The notes under the pieces were generated by a model. It saw only the letters and a program-made list of their open reading frames with translations, did no database searches and was not told the DNA's origin. This document shows positions 33,457 to 44,608 of a DNA stretch of 64,000 nt, one piece after another. Made by a program: the position numbers and the translations under genes. Each line of letters opens with the position of its first letter. Position 1 is the stretch's first letter. The stretch is from Euryodendron excelsum (Eukaryota; Streptophyta; Magnoliopsida; Ericales; Pentaphylacaceae). The stretch is from the NCBI GenBank assembly GCA_033060915.1, contig CM065377.1, positions 56,630,683 to 56,694,682 on the forward strand, written 5' to 3'.

Positions 33457-34766
33457 TGATCGCTCCCTAAAAGGGTGATACTTAACTGCAAGTGCACGAC
33501 CATGATACAGTAATAATTTCTCATAAGAACAAAGTCGATCCCATAAGAAAGATGGTTTACGTAAATAGGAAAACTTGTCGTGGATCAAAATCTTAGGAAA
33601 AACACTTCAATAAACAAAAATCTGATTTTAGGTTGAGAAAAGATTTGTTATCTAATTTAAACTAAGAAATAAAAAGTCCTAGGATTAATCGATCCAACCA
33701 ATTGCGTTTCTTGGAATTTCGAATGAGATAATTTAATAACTCAAATCTTTCGACCACGTCGCGAGTCTCAAATTCGGAAGATTTAGTGATAAAAACAAGT
33801 GTTCTTCAAAACTTCAACTTCTAGAATAAATCGGGTTATTAGAATTAAGGATGAATATCATCGATTCATACAGCGCACATATTGAATATAGATTCACACA
33901 TAAACGTTACCGAACATCAATTTCACAACGCATATACTAAATATAGATTCATGCATAAACGTTACCAAACATAATTTAACGTTCAGATTTTCAAAAGTTT
34001 CTAGAACGAAGAAGAAGAAGAAGAAAGAAGAAAAGAAAATTTAACTTTAAAACCAAGAACGTACCTCCTTTGTTCATCCAAGGTCTTCAATTAATCTTCA
34101 CAATTGATCCCAAGATGGAATCTAGCTACTCATTATAATCCCAAATATGCAAAGTTGTATTAAAAATATAATGAAAGACTGAGTAATCTGATTACAGAAA
34201 TTGAAAACTGAATAAAAACTATGAATAAACTACTTTAATATACTCCTAAAACTACTCTTAAAACCCTAGAAAACGTTAACATCAGAATCCCCTTTAAAAG
34301 AGGTTCAGTCCCAGCTTATATAGGCCGCAGAAAGATAGGAACCCCGCCGTACCATTCGAACAGGCTTCGAATTCCTAATTGACTGTTCGAACGGTCTTCT
34401 AATGCTTTTCGGATGGATTTTATACTCTCTGAATCTATTGAACAGTCTTCGAACCTGATTTTAGTGTGACATTGTTTGACGTACCGTTCAAACGCCTGTT
34501 CACTGTTTGAACGCCACCATCCACCGTTCAAACGCCACTATTCACCATTCGAACTCACTTCGAATACACTTTAAACACACTTCAGACACACTTTAGACGC
34601 CTTTTCCAATTTAGCGCGAATTTCTCCTTTTTAAGCCAGAATTACTGAAAACATACATAAAACTAAGTTAGTAACGAATTAGAACTAAAACAACATAATT
34701 AAACCTATTCTAAGGCTAACAAATAACTAATTAACGCATGTAGATGGTACTTTTATAGTACAATCA
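33457..34766 (-). repeat. 5' LTR of element D
   Basis: TGATCGCTCCC to TACAATCA on the plus strand, 1310 bp. Aligned with the other LTR with scattered substitutions, so the insertion is not recent. Confidence 0.9.
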
Positions 34767-37250
34767 GAGTGTTCGACATTCTTAAAAACTACAAGATGAG
34801 GCTGAATGCCTCTAAACGTGTCTTCGGGGTGTAAGCTCTGGGAAGTTTCTTAGATTTTTGGTTGTGCACCGGGGGATTGAAGCAGATTCACATCAGATTA
34901 GTGCCATCCAAAATATCCATACCTCGAGAAATATAAAAGAAGTCCAGAAGTTAACTGGAATGGCAGCGGCTCTCAACTGGTTCATTAGCCGATCTTTAGA
35001 TAAGTGTTGGTCATTTTTCTAACTTTTGAAAAATTAGGAGCAGTTCAACTAGAATCCTGATTGTGAACAGGCTCTCGCCGACCTGAAGAAATATCTAGCC
35101 TAGCCACCACTACTTTCTATGCCACTCAAACATGAAGAGCTTTTCCATTATCTAGCAGTATCAGAACACGTAGTGAGCGTCGTCCTACTTTGTTAGTAAG
35201 ATAGGCAACAGAGACCAGTTTATTACGTCAGCAAAACTCTTCTAGGGGCAGAGAGCAGATATCTACCATTGGAGACACTAGCCCTAGCAATAGTAATGGC
35301 ATCACACAAGATGGTATATTATTTCAGGGCCCATACCATTAATGTCCTTATGGATCATTAACTTAAACCACTCCTCTAAAGAGCTGATTTTTCAGGCAGA
35401 CTAGCAAAATGGGCAGATATCATGTGTTTGCTGATTTTATTGCTGAATTTTTCATTGAACTGCCCCAAGAAGCCAATCAAACACCTGATACTGATCAAGC
35501 AAATTATGACCCCCCTTAGAGCTATAGGAGATTGCTGATCATTGGAAGCTCTTTGTTAACGGAGCATCCAACGATAGGGGACAAGATCAGGCATAGTCCT
35601 AATCATGCCAGATGTCATGGCATTAGAGCAGGCTATAAAGTTGGAGTTTACGCCTTCAAATAACAAATCAGAATATGAGGCTCTGCTTGCAGTTCTATGC
35701 TAAGCTATAGAACTCAAGATTGCTGATATAGTCATCTATTCAGACTTCCAACTGGTGGTTAACCAGATCATGGGTGAATATATGGCAAAAAATGATAGGA
35801 TGGCATAGTACTTGGCAAAAGCAAGATAGCTACCCAGTAAATTCAACAAATACAAGCTCCATCAGATCAGTCACGACAACAATGCTCATGCCTATGCCTT
35901 GGAAATACTAGCAGTGGTCCTAAAGTCAGGATCAAAGAGAACAATTCATATGGAGACGCTGCCTAGCCCAAACATATTTCAAGAAGAAGTATAGGCTTTA
36001 GCTATTAAGCAATTAGGGCCATCCTGGATGGACCCGATCATCTCCTATCTCGACAGGGATGAATTGCTGGAAGATAAGAATGAGGCTAGAAAAGTCAAGC
36101 ACAAGTCATTGAAATACTGGCTATCACCCAACAAAGAACTTTATAGAAGATCTTTCATTGGTCCTTATGTACATTGTGTCCACCTGGACAGAGTACTAGG
36201 CATCTTATTCAAAATTCATGAAGGGATTTGTGAGAGTCCCGTCGACGGTAGATCTCTAGCCTAATGAGCTATTTCGCAGGGCTACTGGTGGCCTTATATA
36301 TAGAAAGATGCTGCCCAGTATGTCCTGAAATGTGAAAAATGCCAGAAGTTTTCGTCAATAATCCACCAGCTTGCCAAGGACCTCATAACTATCACCAGCC
36401 CATGGCCTTTTGCACAATAGGGGTTGGACATAGTCGAACAGCAGCCCCGAGATCTTAGGAAGAAGAGATTCCTCATAGTGGTAACAGATTACTTCACTAA
36501 GTAGGTGGAGGCAGAACCCTTATTGACTATCAGAGAAGTCGATGCCAAGAGGTTTTCATGGAGGAACATTACAAGATTCGGAATACCCCGTGCACTGATC
36601 TCAGACAACGGCACCTAGTTTGACAGCAACATGTTCAGGGATTTTATAACGATCTTGGGATTATAAATTATTATTCAACATCGACCTATTCGCAGTGCAA
36701 CAGCCAAGCCGAAATATCAAACAAGACTATATTGAATGGGATCAAAAAAAGGCTGGAAAATGCTAAGGGAAGATAGGTGGAAGAACTGCCCAGCATCTTA
36801 TGGTTTTACATAACCACTCCAAGGAGATCTACTGGAGAAACAATTTCTCAATGGCTTACGAGATAGAGGCAATAATACCCTTGGAGGTCGGGCTCCCAAC
36901 CATTAGATCAGCAGCATTTGACACCGGCCTTAACGACCAAACTTAGGCAAAGGACCTCGACCTTGTTGAAAAAAAAAAGAAAGGCTGCCCTGCTTAAACT
37001 TACCGGATATCATCAACAACTAAGCCGATCTTACAACAAGCGAGTTCAACCAAGAGCCTTCGCTCTCGGAGACTTAGTACTAAGAAAGGTACTAGGGGCA
37101 ATAAGATGGAAAGCTCAGCCCTAACTGGGAAGGTCCCTATAAAGTTGCGTCCCAAGTCGGTGTGGGGACATACATATTAGAAATTATCGAAGAAAGGCTA
37201 CAACTAACCTGACCCTGGAATGCCAACAATCTCAGAAAATTCTACCAGTA
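34767..37250 (+). pseudogene. Element G (Tat lineage) pol remnant: RT end, RNase H, second RNase H, integrase
   Basis: In order: RT end (NYKMRLNASK, then KLTGMAAALN-type motif near 34950), RNase H (PVYYVSKTLLGAESRYLPLE at 35215-35275), an extra archaeal-type RNase H ([37 protein letters not shown] at 35545-35800), the integrase zinc region (KCEKCQKF near 36335), the core (FLIVVTDYFTK, IPRALISDNGT at 36470-36620) and the C-terminal tail (RAFALGDLVLRKV, PWNANNLRKFYQ). The second RNase H and the PWNA-N-LRKFY ending are hallmarks of the Tat lineage. Many stops and frameshifts. Confidence 0.85.
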
Positions 37251-37397
37251 GGAGTCTTCTTATTCTCAAAGGATGTAATGGCCTACAATAATACTTTATT
37301 TTTCCCATCAAAAGCTTCATATTATTAATAAAACTGGGAGTTATTCAGCAAATCTACATATCTGATGCCATTCTAGAAAGCAAGCACAAAAGGAAAA

Positions 37398-37865
37398 CAA
37401 AAACCGAGTGTAAAACTTGGTCTTGTCCAAGTTGGGTAGGTCGGCCAATGAAGGTCACAAAAACCAAGTATAAAAACTTGGTTCTATCCAAGTTGGGCAG
37501 GTCGACCAAAGAAGGTTACAAAAACCAAGTGTAAAAACTCGGTCCTGTCCAAGTTGGGTAAGTTGGCCAATGAAGGTCACCAAAACCAAGTGTAAAAATT
37601 TAGTCCTGTCTAACTTATTGGCGAATCGGCCAATGAAGGCCACAAAAAAACCAAGCATAAAAACTTGCTCTTGTCCAACTTGCGAGCAGGTCATCTAACG
37701 AAGGCTAAAGCTTTATGAACAAACAAAAACCAACACCAACCTTGGCCCTGCCTAAGTCAAGTAGGTCGGCCAATGGAGGCAAAGAATTATAAATTAAAAC
37801 TAAGTGTCTTGACTTAGTCCTGGCTAAGTTTGGCAAGCCGGCTAAAGGGTGGCCAAAACTCACTC
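37398..37865 (+). repeat. 3' UTR tandem repeats of element G
   Basis: Five units of about 60-62 bases (aaaaccaagtgtaaaaactt ... gtccaagttgggtaggtcggccaatgaagg) from 37398 to 37700, then two or three more divergent ones. Hypervariable tandem repeats between pol and 3' LTR are a known feature of Tat elements. Confidence 0.82.
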
Positions 37866-38101
37866 GAAAGCTTAAAAGAAAACTAAGTCCTATTCAAATA
37901 GAACAATTCGCCCAAATAAAATGTCCAAATAAAATGTCTTGGCTTAAAACTAGTTTCAGATCAAGTTCAAAGTAAAAGCATGACAGAAAATACTTAAGCT
38001 GAAAAACATAAGCATAAGACGAAAATAATTGAGATAGTTAAAAAATCCTTTTCTATTACGTAAACATGTCTTGCCTACAGGTGTAATTATAATACAAAAA
38101 G

Positions 38102-38919
38102 CTAAGAAGGCAAGTCAGCGGCAGAAGGATTCATCTCGACAGGAGATAGTTCGGCAGAATGATAGGTCTCGGCAGCAGGGTTAGATTCAGCCAACTTAAC
38201 TTCAAGAGGAGCCTCTTCTTCGTCGTCTTCATCAACCTTTGCATCGAATCTCAAGTTAGCTTCAGCCCGAGCAGGTATCTCCTTCCAAAGAAGAGAAGAC
38301 TTATCCAAAGCTTGCTTCCTGAGAAACGCCTTCCAACCTTCCCGGAATAATTGCTCGCAGATCTTCTTGACCTGTCCTTCATTGTAATCTTCGACCTCCT
38401 CATAACTCTTTCTATATTGGGCTTGTGACTCCGCCTTCAACGTCTCCAAATTTATCTTGGCTTCCACTAAGCCTGTATTTGCCTCAGATGCCGACTTCAC
38501 AACTCCGGCAAACTGAGCCTTTAGAGCTTCAGCCTCAGCTGTCACCATAGTGAAGTCTTTTTCTTTTTTGCTTAAAGTAGGCTAGGGTTTTAGCAAGGGC
38601 AACTTTACTATTCTCCAACACCGTCTTTAGAGTATGAGTATCCTGATCTCGGACATGAAAATAATCCTTCAGCTCACCATACTTCTTCAACAAATTCTTA
38701 TGCCGATCATACAGGCTACAGAAACATAGCATGGCCTTCAAGCTCCGAATTGCTCTTTGATCAAAACAAAACAACAGAATACATTAGTAAAAAGCCAAGC
38801 AAAGAATCAACCAGAAAATAGAAAGGGAAGATGCCCTACCACCATCAATGTATGAGCTGCACCCATCAAAATTTCTTCGGTGGTTGTGCCACTCAATTCC
38901 TTAATATCTCTAAGCGGCA
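38102..38919 (-). pseudogene. Element G antisense extra ORF, C-terminal half
   Basis: The minus strand continues the ORF cut by element E: the frame runs in from the target site (38915-38919) through RDIKELSGTTTEEILMGAAH, a probable 85-base intron (38839-38755; GT...AG), then a coiled coil (YDRHKNLLKKYGELKDYFHV, LENSKVALAKTLAYF) and, after a frameshift near 38545, a helical then acidic tail (DEDDEEEAPLEV). Similar antisense ORFs lie 3' of pol in Tat elements. Function unknown. Confidence 0.65.
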
Positions 38920-41507
38920 TGTCGCGCCCAGATTTTTTGCACCCAAGGAATACTCACACAAGCAGGAAAAACACTGTACTCTCTCGTTAGAACTCACCCT
39001 TCTAGAAGAATGAGTGCGACTAGGTTTGAATTGAAAATAAATTTAAATAAAGGGCTTTTAGAAAAGATTTGGAGTGGCCACCTAACTTGATTAAGGTGAG
39101 TTAGGTCACCTAAAAACTAAGCATAATCCAAAGACTACACTTAGGGTTTTTGGAAAACGATTTTGAAAAATATCTCCTCAAGAGAGGGTTTTTGAGAAAA
39201 CAAGTTGTTTAGTAACCTTTGGAAAACATTCAGCCCTTTTTTGAAAATAATTCCATTTTGGTATATGAAAACAGTGATTCTAGGTTCGGAGGTTGGTTAC
39301 GTGTAGGGAAGACCCACTAAGCCATCACCCTACCCCGCCTTTTCGGTACCTACATGTCTATTTACCCTAGATTCACTTATGAGAGTCTTCAACTAACCAA
39401 TGTTCAATCCTATCCACTTTAGAAAACAATGTTAAAAAAAAAAAAAAAACATGATGCATGATATGTAAGTGCAAGAAAAGAGAATTGATTTGGAAATAGA
39501 TTTGAAAAGAAGAATTTGATTTGATTTTATAAGAGAGATTTGAAAAGATAGATTTGAAATTGGAATGTTTTAGAAATTGAGAATAGAGATTTGAAAATAG
39601 ATTTGTGAAAATAGAAACTTGAAAAATGTGGAATTGGAGATTTGAAAAAAATTGTAGAATTGGAGATTTGAAAGAAGTTGTGGAAATAGAAATTTGAAAA
39701 ATGTGGTGGATTTTGAAATTTGAAAAAAGTTGTGACCGCACCCATGAGGGTTGCCTACGTATCCTTTTGGAGGAATCAGGTCAGTCGTAGTTCGAACAAG
39801 AGTCCGATTGAAAATAGAAGAGTTGATTTGGAAAAGAGTTGAAATTGGAATTTGGATTGGAATTAGAAGAGTAGGAAATTTGGACTTTGATTGGAAGATT
39901 AGAAAAGATTGGTTTTGAAAGATTTGGTTTTAGGAAACCTAGACTTAGGAACTTAGAAAAGAAAGATTGAACTTGACTTGAAAAGATTTTTGAAAAGAAT
40001 TGACTCGAATATTGGACTCAGAAGATTGGAGAAAAGATTCGAATTAGAAAGGGTTAGAATTAGGGAAGTTTCAAATTATGAAAGTGTCATTTTAGGAAAG
40101 TTTCGTTTTAGGAAAATTTCATTTTAGGAAAGTTTTGAAATTAGGAAGGTTTCATCTTAGGAAGGTTTTGACTTAGGAAAGTTTTTGAAATAGGAAAGTT
40201 TTGAATTTGAAATGTTTTGAAATAAGGAAGTTTTGAATTTAGAATGTTTTGAAATAGGGAAGTTTTGAAAGTAAAAAAGTTTTGAGTTTAGAAAGTTTTA
40301 GATTTGGAAGGATTTGAAGTTTAGTAAAGTTTAGAATTTAGAAAGTTTTAACCTAAGAAAGTTTTGAATTTGGAAAACTTCGAATTTGGAAAGATTTGAA
40401 ATTTAGAAAGTCTAGGATTTAAAAAGTTTTAGAGTTTTAGAAGATCTTGAGATTAGAAAAGGTTTGAGTTTAGGAAAGATTTAAAAACCTAGATTTAGAA
40501 AGTTAAGATTTGGAAAGGGATGGAATTAGAAAATGGTTGAATTAGGAAAAATGTAGAAGTTGAGTTTTAAAATTTAGGAAAGATTTTTATGTTTAAGTTT
40601 TGGAAACTTAAGATTTAGAAAAGTAGGAGATTAGGAAGGAGTTAAATTTAGGAAAGGTTTAGACTAGGAATGATTGAGATTCCTATTTCTTAAAATAAGG
40701 GATTGAATTTTGTTTCTAAAAAAGAAGGTTTAATTTTGTTTCAAAAAACGGAAGATAGGATCTAGTTTCCTAAACAGGAGATTGGGTTTGGTTCCCTAAA
40801 GAGAAAATTGGATCTAGCTTCCTAAAGAGAAGATTGGATTTGGCATGGATTTGGAAAGGGAAGTTTTAGAAACCCTAAATTTGGAAGACTATAGTTTTGA
40901 CGTAGAAAATAGGTTTTGAAAATATGTATAGTTTTGATGTAGAAAACAAGAGGTTTTGGAAACCTAGGTTTTAAGGTAAGTTTGAAAACCATGTTTTTGG
41001 AAAGAAAGTTAGGGTTTCCTAATTGTTAGCTCTAGGGCTTGACTTGGGCTCTAAGGAAAGGGATTTTTGGAAAGTGCATTTTTGGAAACGAAGACTTTTG
41101 GAAGGAAATCCTAGAGAGGTGTTTCTAGAAGGAAGATTTTGGAAAGAGAGTTTTAAGAAAGATTTTTGGAAGAAGATTGTTGGAGAGAGTTTTTAGGAAA
41201 GTGAATTTTGAGGAAGGCGTTTTCTAGAAAGAAAACCTATGGAGTGTTTTTAGGAAAGGAATTTTGAAGAGAGTGTTTTGAAAAGGAGTTTAAAAATAGA
41301 TTTTTGTAGAAAGTTTTTGAAAACAATTTTGAGAGAAAGAGTTTTTGGAAAGCATGTTGAAAGAGAGGGTTTTAGAAAAAGAGATTTTTGAAAAGAGAGT
41401 TTTTTGGAAAGTATAAAAACGTCTCACTTTTCTAAAGCGATTCTAACCATAAGAAGGCTAGAACCACTTTAAGAAAGTGGTTTTGAAAACAATAAGGAGT
41501 TGAAAAT

Positions 41508-42312
41508 TGTTGGGAATTTATACTAAAATAAATTGGTTATTCCATTTTAATGAGAATTTGTGTGAGAAATGTTTGCATTGTGTTATTTATTTAATATTAT
41601 GCATGTGTATCTCTTATTCTATATAGTAGATGATTTGGTGTGTAGAGTATGACTTACACACGGAAGATTAGATCATCGATTTTTATAGAATATATGTTTA
41701 TCGTTCACAGTCTTAGACGGAAATGGACACACCATCAGTAAGATTGTAGTACAAGGTTTTAATAGGTCTGTCTTAACTATGGGAAATGATATAGTTCTAA
41801 CTCCTTGCACTAGTACACTTTGTGTGTATTGAACAGGACCGTGTTGTGGTAATTGTTTTTATACTGATTATATAAAACAATTAATACCTCATGATTATTA
41901 TGAGTGCTTATGCTCTTAATCCTAATATAATAAATAGACATGTGCATGTAGTATTTATTGTTTTGATTCGCAGAAGAGTGAGATTCTTTGTGGGCCAATA
42001 AACTTAGTGAGTTAGACAATAACATTACGTGTATGGTGAATATTTATTATTGATGGAATCCACGTCCCCGTGTAGGGATTAATGATACCCCCTTGAGGAA
42101 GCTTATAAGTTTTGATTATATCAAACCTTGCAGGTGGATTATGAATCCGGCATATCAAATAAGTTAAGTGGAAGGTCTCAAGGAATTAAATAAGTCTATT
42201 AAATTTAATTGTCAGTAATTTAATTTAATAGATGGGTATCTGTAATCTTAACGTGGGGAGATAAATATGCATTTAATAATATGGAGCTCAAAATATAATT
42301 TCTAGAATAACA
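41508..42312. mobile_element. Unclassified ~805-bp insertion in E
   Basis: From TGTTGGGAATTTATAC to TAGAATAACA the sequence has no counterpart in LTR1 or F, while both sides align with them. TG...CA ends suggest a solo Copia-type LTR, but no clear target-site duplication is seen and ~100 bases of E are missing at the junction. No coding content. Confidence 0.5.
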
Positions 42313-44149
42313 AGTTTTGAAAAAGAAGATTTTGAGGTAATTTTGAAAACAAGTTTGAAAACAATTTTGAAAACGATTTTTGGAATAATGCAAGAATCAT
42401 GATATGCACAATGCAAATTTGGGGTCGTGAACATACAAGGTTAAGGCTTCACCACATAATCAAGGGGACCGAACCCACGTGGTCTCCGGTTCGATTAAAA
42501 GAAAGCCCTCGACACGGTGACCCTCTAATAGTCTAATCCTACACATGGACCGGGAGTCTCCTTGTTTCAAGCATGCAAAAAAAGGGGGGAAAGAGATGGT
42601 GGATTAAAATAGAGAAAACTCAAGTGGTTTAGGAGAGAGAAGAGAGAGGGGGGAAGTGCAAAAATTTAAATAAGAAGCCTACCTTGTGTCTTCTTTATTT
42701 TGCTTAGCTTTGCGCGCTTTGCTTTGCTTGTCTTGCTTCAATCTTCACTTCAATCTTCAAGAGTTCATCTTCAATCTTCAAACCTTTAGATTGCAGCCCT
42801 TCAAGTCTTCAAAAAAGGGTTGGAGGCTAGTGTATAAGTGTATGAAAGTGTATAGGAGGCTAGGGTTTGTGTATGGTGGCTAAGGTTTGGAAAACCTAGG
42901 GAAGCTAGGGTTTTGGGAGTGTACGAGCTCTGTATATCGAGAATTAGGGTTTTTAGATTGAGTTTGCAGACCTCTTTCACGCTGGAAGAGGCTCTGTATT
43001 TATAAAGATGGGATAGACCTGCCGCCTGTTGCAGTGGCGCTAGGCCAAAATTCCTCTTGGCGCCACTAAGAGTGGCGCCAGCCAATTAGGAAAGTTTGTT
43101 AACTTGGCAAGCAACGTATCTTTGGAAGATTTGGGCGCCTGTACTAGTGACTACCATGCAATTTTTAGCCTAGCTTCACTAGGAGTGACTTCAGAAAGTC
43201 CGGGGATGAATTGAAGGGGCCAGGAATGACCCGGAGAGCTGGAAAAGGGCAGGAACACTCAGAATAGCATCCCAGAGGTATTTGACTTGAAAAATGAAGA
43301 TATGATGTGTCAAAAGGATTGACCAGGCCGTTAAGGGCAAAACGGTCAATCAGGCCGGAAAGCTGCCGGGACAGACCCGAAATGTCCCCAAAAAAACTTG
43401 AGATTTGAAAACATTATTTAGAATATTCCCAAAGGTTGCCGGTTTGATACCCAGAGCCGGTGTGGTTAGAAAAGGCGATCGGCCCACTAGGGGCAAAGCG
43501 GTCATTTCGTACCAGGTTTGTTGGAACTGATTCGGAATGATCCGGAAAGATAAAGAAAGGTTGAGAATACTATAGGAAGCATTCTCAGGAGGTTACCGGT
43601 TTGATAACCAGGGCCGGTGTGGTTCCCGGGGCACTCGGATACCTAGGGGTAACATGGTCATCTTGACCGAAAAGTCTTGGAATTGACCCGAAACTGACTG
43701 GAGGGCACCTAATCATGCCGGATCATCTCTGGGATGATCTAGGAAGGGTGGACTTACCGTTTTGAGGACCTAGATGTGTTCTCAAGAAACGTGACAGAAA
43801 ATGGCCCTAGGGGCAGTTTGGTCATTTTTTATCGAAGCGGGCTAGCAGACACTAATGTTAACCTGTGTTTTAAGTGTTTCCGCCACTCTAACAGCGGTCA
43901 CGTGATACAAGGGTTTGTTGGCAATTCCCTATATCGACCTGTTTGCAAGTATTTCCGCTACTTTGACGGTTCGCGATCATTCCCAAGACTGCCTGATCTC
44001 GGGAAGCTGTTAAAGGGACTTAGAGCCTAAGAATCAACTTTCTCGAAAGGCGTGCCTAAACCGACATTTCTACATTGGCCAGCTAGCAGGCGCCAAAGGT
44101 GGACCGTTCTACCATCTAGGGGACTTGGGGTCTTGCCCCCGTCTACAGG

Positions 44150-44490
44150 TTTAAAGGAACTTACCGTTTCGAAGAGATTTTCTTTGAAAAACGTGCCGAT
44201 CTGTCTCGAGGAATCAACTGTCTCGAGAGAGGGATTGGAATTAGAATTAGAATTGGAATTGGAAAGGGGACTTACCATCTTCGGAAAGAAGTGCCTAATT
44301 TGGAATTAGAAAGGGGACTTACCGTCTTCGAAAAGACGTGCTTGTTGGAATTGGAAAGGGGGCTTACCATCTTCGGAAAGATGCACCTGATAGAATTGAA
44401 AAAGGGACTTACCGTTTTCGGAAAGACGCGCCTGTTGGAATTAGAAAGGGGACTTACCGTCTTTGAAAAGACGCGCCTGTTGGGAATTGG
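44150..44490 (-). repeat. Hairpin array of E
   Basis: Five to six units of about 55-60 bases (ggaaaggggacttaccgtctt...) carrying hairpin 2 of the LTR1 array. CGTCTTCGAAAAGACG is at 44323-44338, and CATCTT-CGGA-AAGATG at 44368-44383 shows a compensated base pair. Confidence 0.8.
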
Positions 44491-44608
44491 ACCAAATGAT
44501 GTCCCTAGGGGCATTTTGATTATTTTGCCTCTATTTGGGCCCGGTAGGGCTCGCGAAGCGATGAATGGATAGGATTAGACTTAGAGAATTGATTTCGATT
44601 GGAATACG

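Larger units (their letters stand above)
23517..34766 (-). mobile_element. Element D: non-autonomous Athila-like retrotransposon carrying a solo LTR
   Basis: LTRs at 33457-34766 (5' end on the minus strand) and 23517-24849 (3' end), with a tRNA-Asp primer site inside the right LTR. Target-site copies are CAGTG (23512-23516) and GAGTG (34767-34771), 4 of 5 matching; removing D and one copy restores the RT frame of element G. Without the inserted LTR1 (26885-32407) the internal region is only about 3.1 kb and has no protease, RT, RNase H or integrase, so it must have been mobilised by an autonomous relative. Confidence 0.88.

Noticed and set aside
37398..37865. CRISPR array
   Set aside because: Units are contiguous and diverge along their whole length; there are no unique spacers, and the context is a plant retrotransposon UTR.
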